From NCBI GenBank assembly GCA_022609375.1, contig JAGKQE010000039.1, positions 186,001 through 250,000 on the forward strand: a stretch of 64,000 nt of DNA, given 5' to 3'. Each line of letters starts with the position of its first letter. Within the stretch, counting starts at the first letter, position 1. A program made the position numbers and the translations under genes. The notes beneath the pieces were generated by a model. The model was given only the letters and a program-made list of their open reading frames with translations, searched no databases and was not told the DNA's origin. This stretch comes from Xenosphaeropsis pyriputrescens. Taxonomy: Eukaryota; Ascomycota; Leotiomycetes; Phacidiales; Phacidiaceae. Shown piece by piece: positions 61,065 through 64,000 of this stretch.

Positions 61065-62307
61065 CTTGGAGGAGGGAAAGTCAATTTGAAGCAAGGTGTG
61101 TCCACCGGTGTGCAAGCGGAGCGGATGAAGATAAGATTGATAGATACGGGTCGGAGAAGACTTGGAGAAATAAACATTGGCCATCGGCCCGTAGAGGAAT
61201 GGAAATAAAGATCAATCTGAGAGATCCGAATGAGGGTATGTACAAGTATAGTATGTAGGTGAGTAGGTTTGTAGATAGATACTTAGAACAATATCCATGC
61301 TAATCCAAACAAAGCTCACGTGTCTCCGGTGTCTTCAGAAATTCAATTCAATTCAATAAAGGAAGCCTTCCAGAGCAGGGCCCACATCCTCAACCAGCAC
61401 GTGATCGATGCAAGAGAAAGAAGACATTCTCCTTGTAGATGATGGAAGGCTTCTTATTCGAGACTTCGAAGAGCGGCTACAACTTCACCTGATGTGTACA
61501 GGTACACCTCGCGCAACTCAACTCGACACATCTCAACACAACTCAACACACGCTCTCAAGATGACCTTCGAATCGAGCGAGTGCGCATCTACCTGGTTTA
61601 CCTGGATAGGATCTCGGATGGATGTACAAAGTACATGCAAGTACACATGTGAGCACCCTCGACCTCGTCCGGTCAAAGCTACGACTGGGACTTGGACTTG
61701 GACTGGCCAAGTGACGATCACAAGCATGGGTAGGCGGCCAAGGTAAGGCAAAGCAGGGTAGGGCAGGGCTTGAAAGGACGGATGAGCCTCCTGCATATCA
61801 TACCTAGAATACTTATACTTGTACAGTAACCCGCAAGTCATGAGAAAGTCAAAGTCGAGTCGAGTCGAAATTCAAGCCACCGAGTAGTAATGTGTATCTA
61901 CAGTACACAACTATTCCTTTTTGGAGGAACTTGTATATTCTATTCTACCTATGAATACCAAGATACGGCAAAGGCATAGCACAGTTCAGGTACTAGAGTA
62001 ACTCAACACAGACTCGAAAGCTGTACGGCACATTCGCACTACTTGTGTACCTATGCATGTATATATATGTACCTAGACACATACCAATCCAGCCTACAAC
62101 GGATCGAATGGCATAATATTCAGTACGGGGGTAGTGTTGACGAGCTGATTCCGTACCTGTAGGCAGTAAACAATACGTACAGACTATCTCGATTTGGCAG
62201 CGTAGTCTACAAACAAGTACTGTATGTACACACAAGTACAACGGCAAGCCAGAAAGAAGAAATACTCCGGTCAAAGAGGCTGGACTGGTGGGACCGGGGA
62301 GGATATG

Positions 62308-62356
62308 AAGTGGGATGAAGTGGGATGGAGTGGGATGGAATGGGGGGGGGGGGGGG
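62308..62356. repeat. GGGATGRAGT repeat and G homopolymer
   Basis: Three to four copies of a GGGATGAAGT-type decamer, followed by fifteen consecutive G at 62342-62356. Confidence 0.8.
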
Positions 62357-63690
62357 TGGATGTTACAGTACTCCTCTCTTTCTTCGCTTGCTTGTGCCTC
62401 ATCGGCCCAAGTCAACGGGGTAATTGGCCCTTCATTAAAAGCAAGAGGCGGAAGAGGGAAAGAGGAGGAGGAGAAGAAGAGAAAAGGGAAGAGAAAGAAG
62501 AGAAGGAAAAGAAGACGAAGAGATGCACAGATGTACATACCTGGGTATTGCACTGTGAGGTTGAGGTCCATGTGTATAGTAGCTGGTGTGAGGTACAGTA
62601 CTATAGAGAGGACTCACGGTCCATGTTCATACTTGTACATGGAGAGTGTAAAATTAGATACATGTGCTTCAACTCCACTCCCAGACAATTCCCCACGCCT
62701 CTTCTTTTCCATCTCCCTTCTCTGCTCTCCTCACCCAATCAATCTCCAGAGCAGAGCAGAGCAAAGCATATACAAGTACAAGTAAAGCATAGCAACTCAA
62801 AGCAAAGCAACTCAAACCGTGCGCCTCATCTACCTCACGTCGCATCCGCTTACTCTGGTACTTGTAGAATATCCAGCAACCTCGCAGGGCCAAAGCATAT
62901 GCATCATTTCCGAGCCTCTTGATCTTGAGTCAGATGATTTCATGGCTGCACTAGAACACCACTAACGACTAAGATGAGTGGGAGTGCCAATCAATGCCCG
63001 TCGTTAGGTACTGTATTACAAGTAAATATGTACTTATGTACTTACTTGATTGTACCCCGAATGGATACGGACAACGGTGAGGTTTGGAGTGGCTGGTTTG
63101 GGACGGGTAATATGGAGTGCAGCGTATAAATTCGATACAACGATATTCGAAGGCGAGGGAGGGGGGTGTTGATGGAGTTGAGGAATAAAATAGAGGGGTT
63201 GAGTTTGGGTTGGCAATTGTGAATGCGCACGACACTCTCACTTGATACTCTCAACCTCTGTACTCGACGGAGTACTCTACGGAGTACATATTAACTATTC
63301 CCTGTTCCGTATGGATATGGATATGCATCCACAAGTAGAATACTTGTGGGAGAAGAAGAACATGCTTGAGTTGAGTTGAGTTTGTTTACATCATCGCAGA
63401 ATCGAGGCTCCAGTCTTTTCACTCCCCCCACTGTGCTGCGTGATCCTACAACTCCGAGGCCACACATGGAAGCACTTGTGCACTGAACAAATCACTGATG
63501 TCGACCCAACCGCTTCCAAATCAACTCGAATGACCGCCAACTCACAGGATGACAATGCATTCAAAAGCAAGATCAAAAATAAAAACAAAAACAAAAATAC
63601 CTACCTACCTACACACGAGCACGCAGAAGAAACCCTCCAACCAAAAAGAGAGAAGAAAAACCCTCTTGGCCACAATGAAGGGATCTCGAA

Positions 63691-63718
63691 CCCCTCTCCC
63701 CTCTCCCCTCTCCCCTCT
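63691..63718. repeat. CCCCTCT heptamer repeat
   Basis: Four tandem copies of CCCCTCT on the + strand. Confidence 0.85.
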
Positions 63719-63929
63719 ATCCTTCGTACTGGTCTACCCTTCCCTTACGCGTCCCTCACACGTGGCATTGGCATAGTAGATATCGATATCGATGCGGAGT
63801 CTCATCTAGAAAACAAGACAGAGGCTCGTGTGCAAGTGCGAGTGCAAGTGCAAACCCAGATTTGAAGCGCGGCCCGGATTTGAAAGCACATACATAAGTA
63901 GGTACAGATTAAAAGAGCCGAGAACACAT

Positions 63930-64000
63930 ATGGATAGAGGGACACAGACAGAGTGACACAGACAGAGTGACAGAGGGATAGAGGGATAGAGGGATAGAGA
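63930..64000. repeat. GACACAGACAGAGT and GGATAGA repeats at the window edge
   Basis: Two copies of a 14-mer GACACAGACAGAGT, then GACAGA, then at least three copies of GGGATAGA. The array may continue beyond the window. Confidence 0.8.

Larger units (their letters stand above)
59534..64000. other. Gene-free, microsatellite-rich end of the window
   Basis: About 4.4 kb without a supported gene. The first few hundred nt should contain the promoter and 5' end of the PH-domain gene. The rest holds many tandem repeats and GTACTTGTAC/TACAAGTA-like words. Long open frames at 62224-62922 (+) and 61993-62571 (-) run through purine/pyrimidine tracts and a G homopolymer and have no domains. Confidence 0.5.

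Noticed and set aside
62224..62922. 232-codon plus-strand frame
   Set aside because: It passes through a G homopolymer and Lys/Glu/Arg purine tract; low complexity and no homolog-like segment.
63440..63865. 141-codon plus-strand frame
   Set aside because: It begins at a non-ATG codon, and includes AAAAAC, CCCCTCT and GTGCAAGT repeats; simple-sequence artefact.

Overview
The window is nuclear DNA of a filamentous ascomycete (Pezizomycotina). Genes are split by short GT-AG introns (mostly 45-120 nt, often with a CTAAC/CTGAC branch site), there are no operons, and the gene set is typically fungal: a Krueppel-type C2H2 regulator with a fungal transcription-factor domain, Argonaute, Rrn7, Mtc6, a Ser-rich GPI-anchored surface protein and an ER membrane PDI of the Eps1 type. 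A leotiomycete (Helotiales-like) is my best guess from protein flavour, but the sequence alone does not prove it. I can support 18 intact protein genes, one broken gene and two weak candidates. I saw no rRNA, tRNA, CRISPR array or intact transposon.

Layout. 1-10.9 kb: one large C2H2 transcription factor gene on the minus strand (2997-6370) in gene-poor, microsatellite-rich DNA. 10.9-20.4 kb: a GPI-anchored surface protein, mitochondrial ribosomal protein uL29m (MRPL4), an unusually divergent Rab GDP-dissociation inhibitor, and a glutathione S-transferase gene that looks broken. 20.4-35.3 kb: phospholipase D with a 9-nt microexon, acyl-CoA-binding protein, tyrosyl-DNA phosphodiesterase 1, an ER membrane disulfide isomerase, and an Argonaute gene behind a long G-poor leader. 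37.2-42 kb: ubiquitin-eL40 fusion, Pol I factor Rrn7 and eIF5A, all on the minus strand. 43.3-59.5 kb: GARP subunit Vps52, an intronless GC-rich phosphatidylserine decarboxylase, Sec62, Mtc6, a small Ser/Gly-rich orphan, a Yip1-domain membrane protein and a large PH-domain protein. 59.5-64 kb: no convincing gene, many tandem repeats.

Most genes are housekeeping and loosely share themes (ER/Golgi traffic: GDI, Vps52, Sec62, Yip1-like, PDI; lipid metabolism: PLD, ACBP, PSD; translation and rRNA synthesis: uL29m, eL40, Rrn7, eIF5A), but there is no sign of a co-regulated cluster. The observations most worth a second look are the Argonaute whose glutamate-finger position reads Gln, the GDI changed at several normally invariant positions, and the GST gene with an in-frame TGA plus a reading-frame break at its last junction. 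Exon coordinates below were derived by hand from splice motifs and reading frame; every gene reported as intact closes to a whole number of codons.
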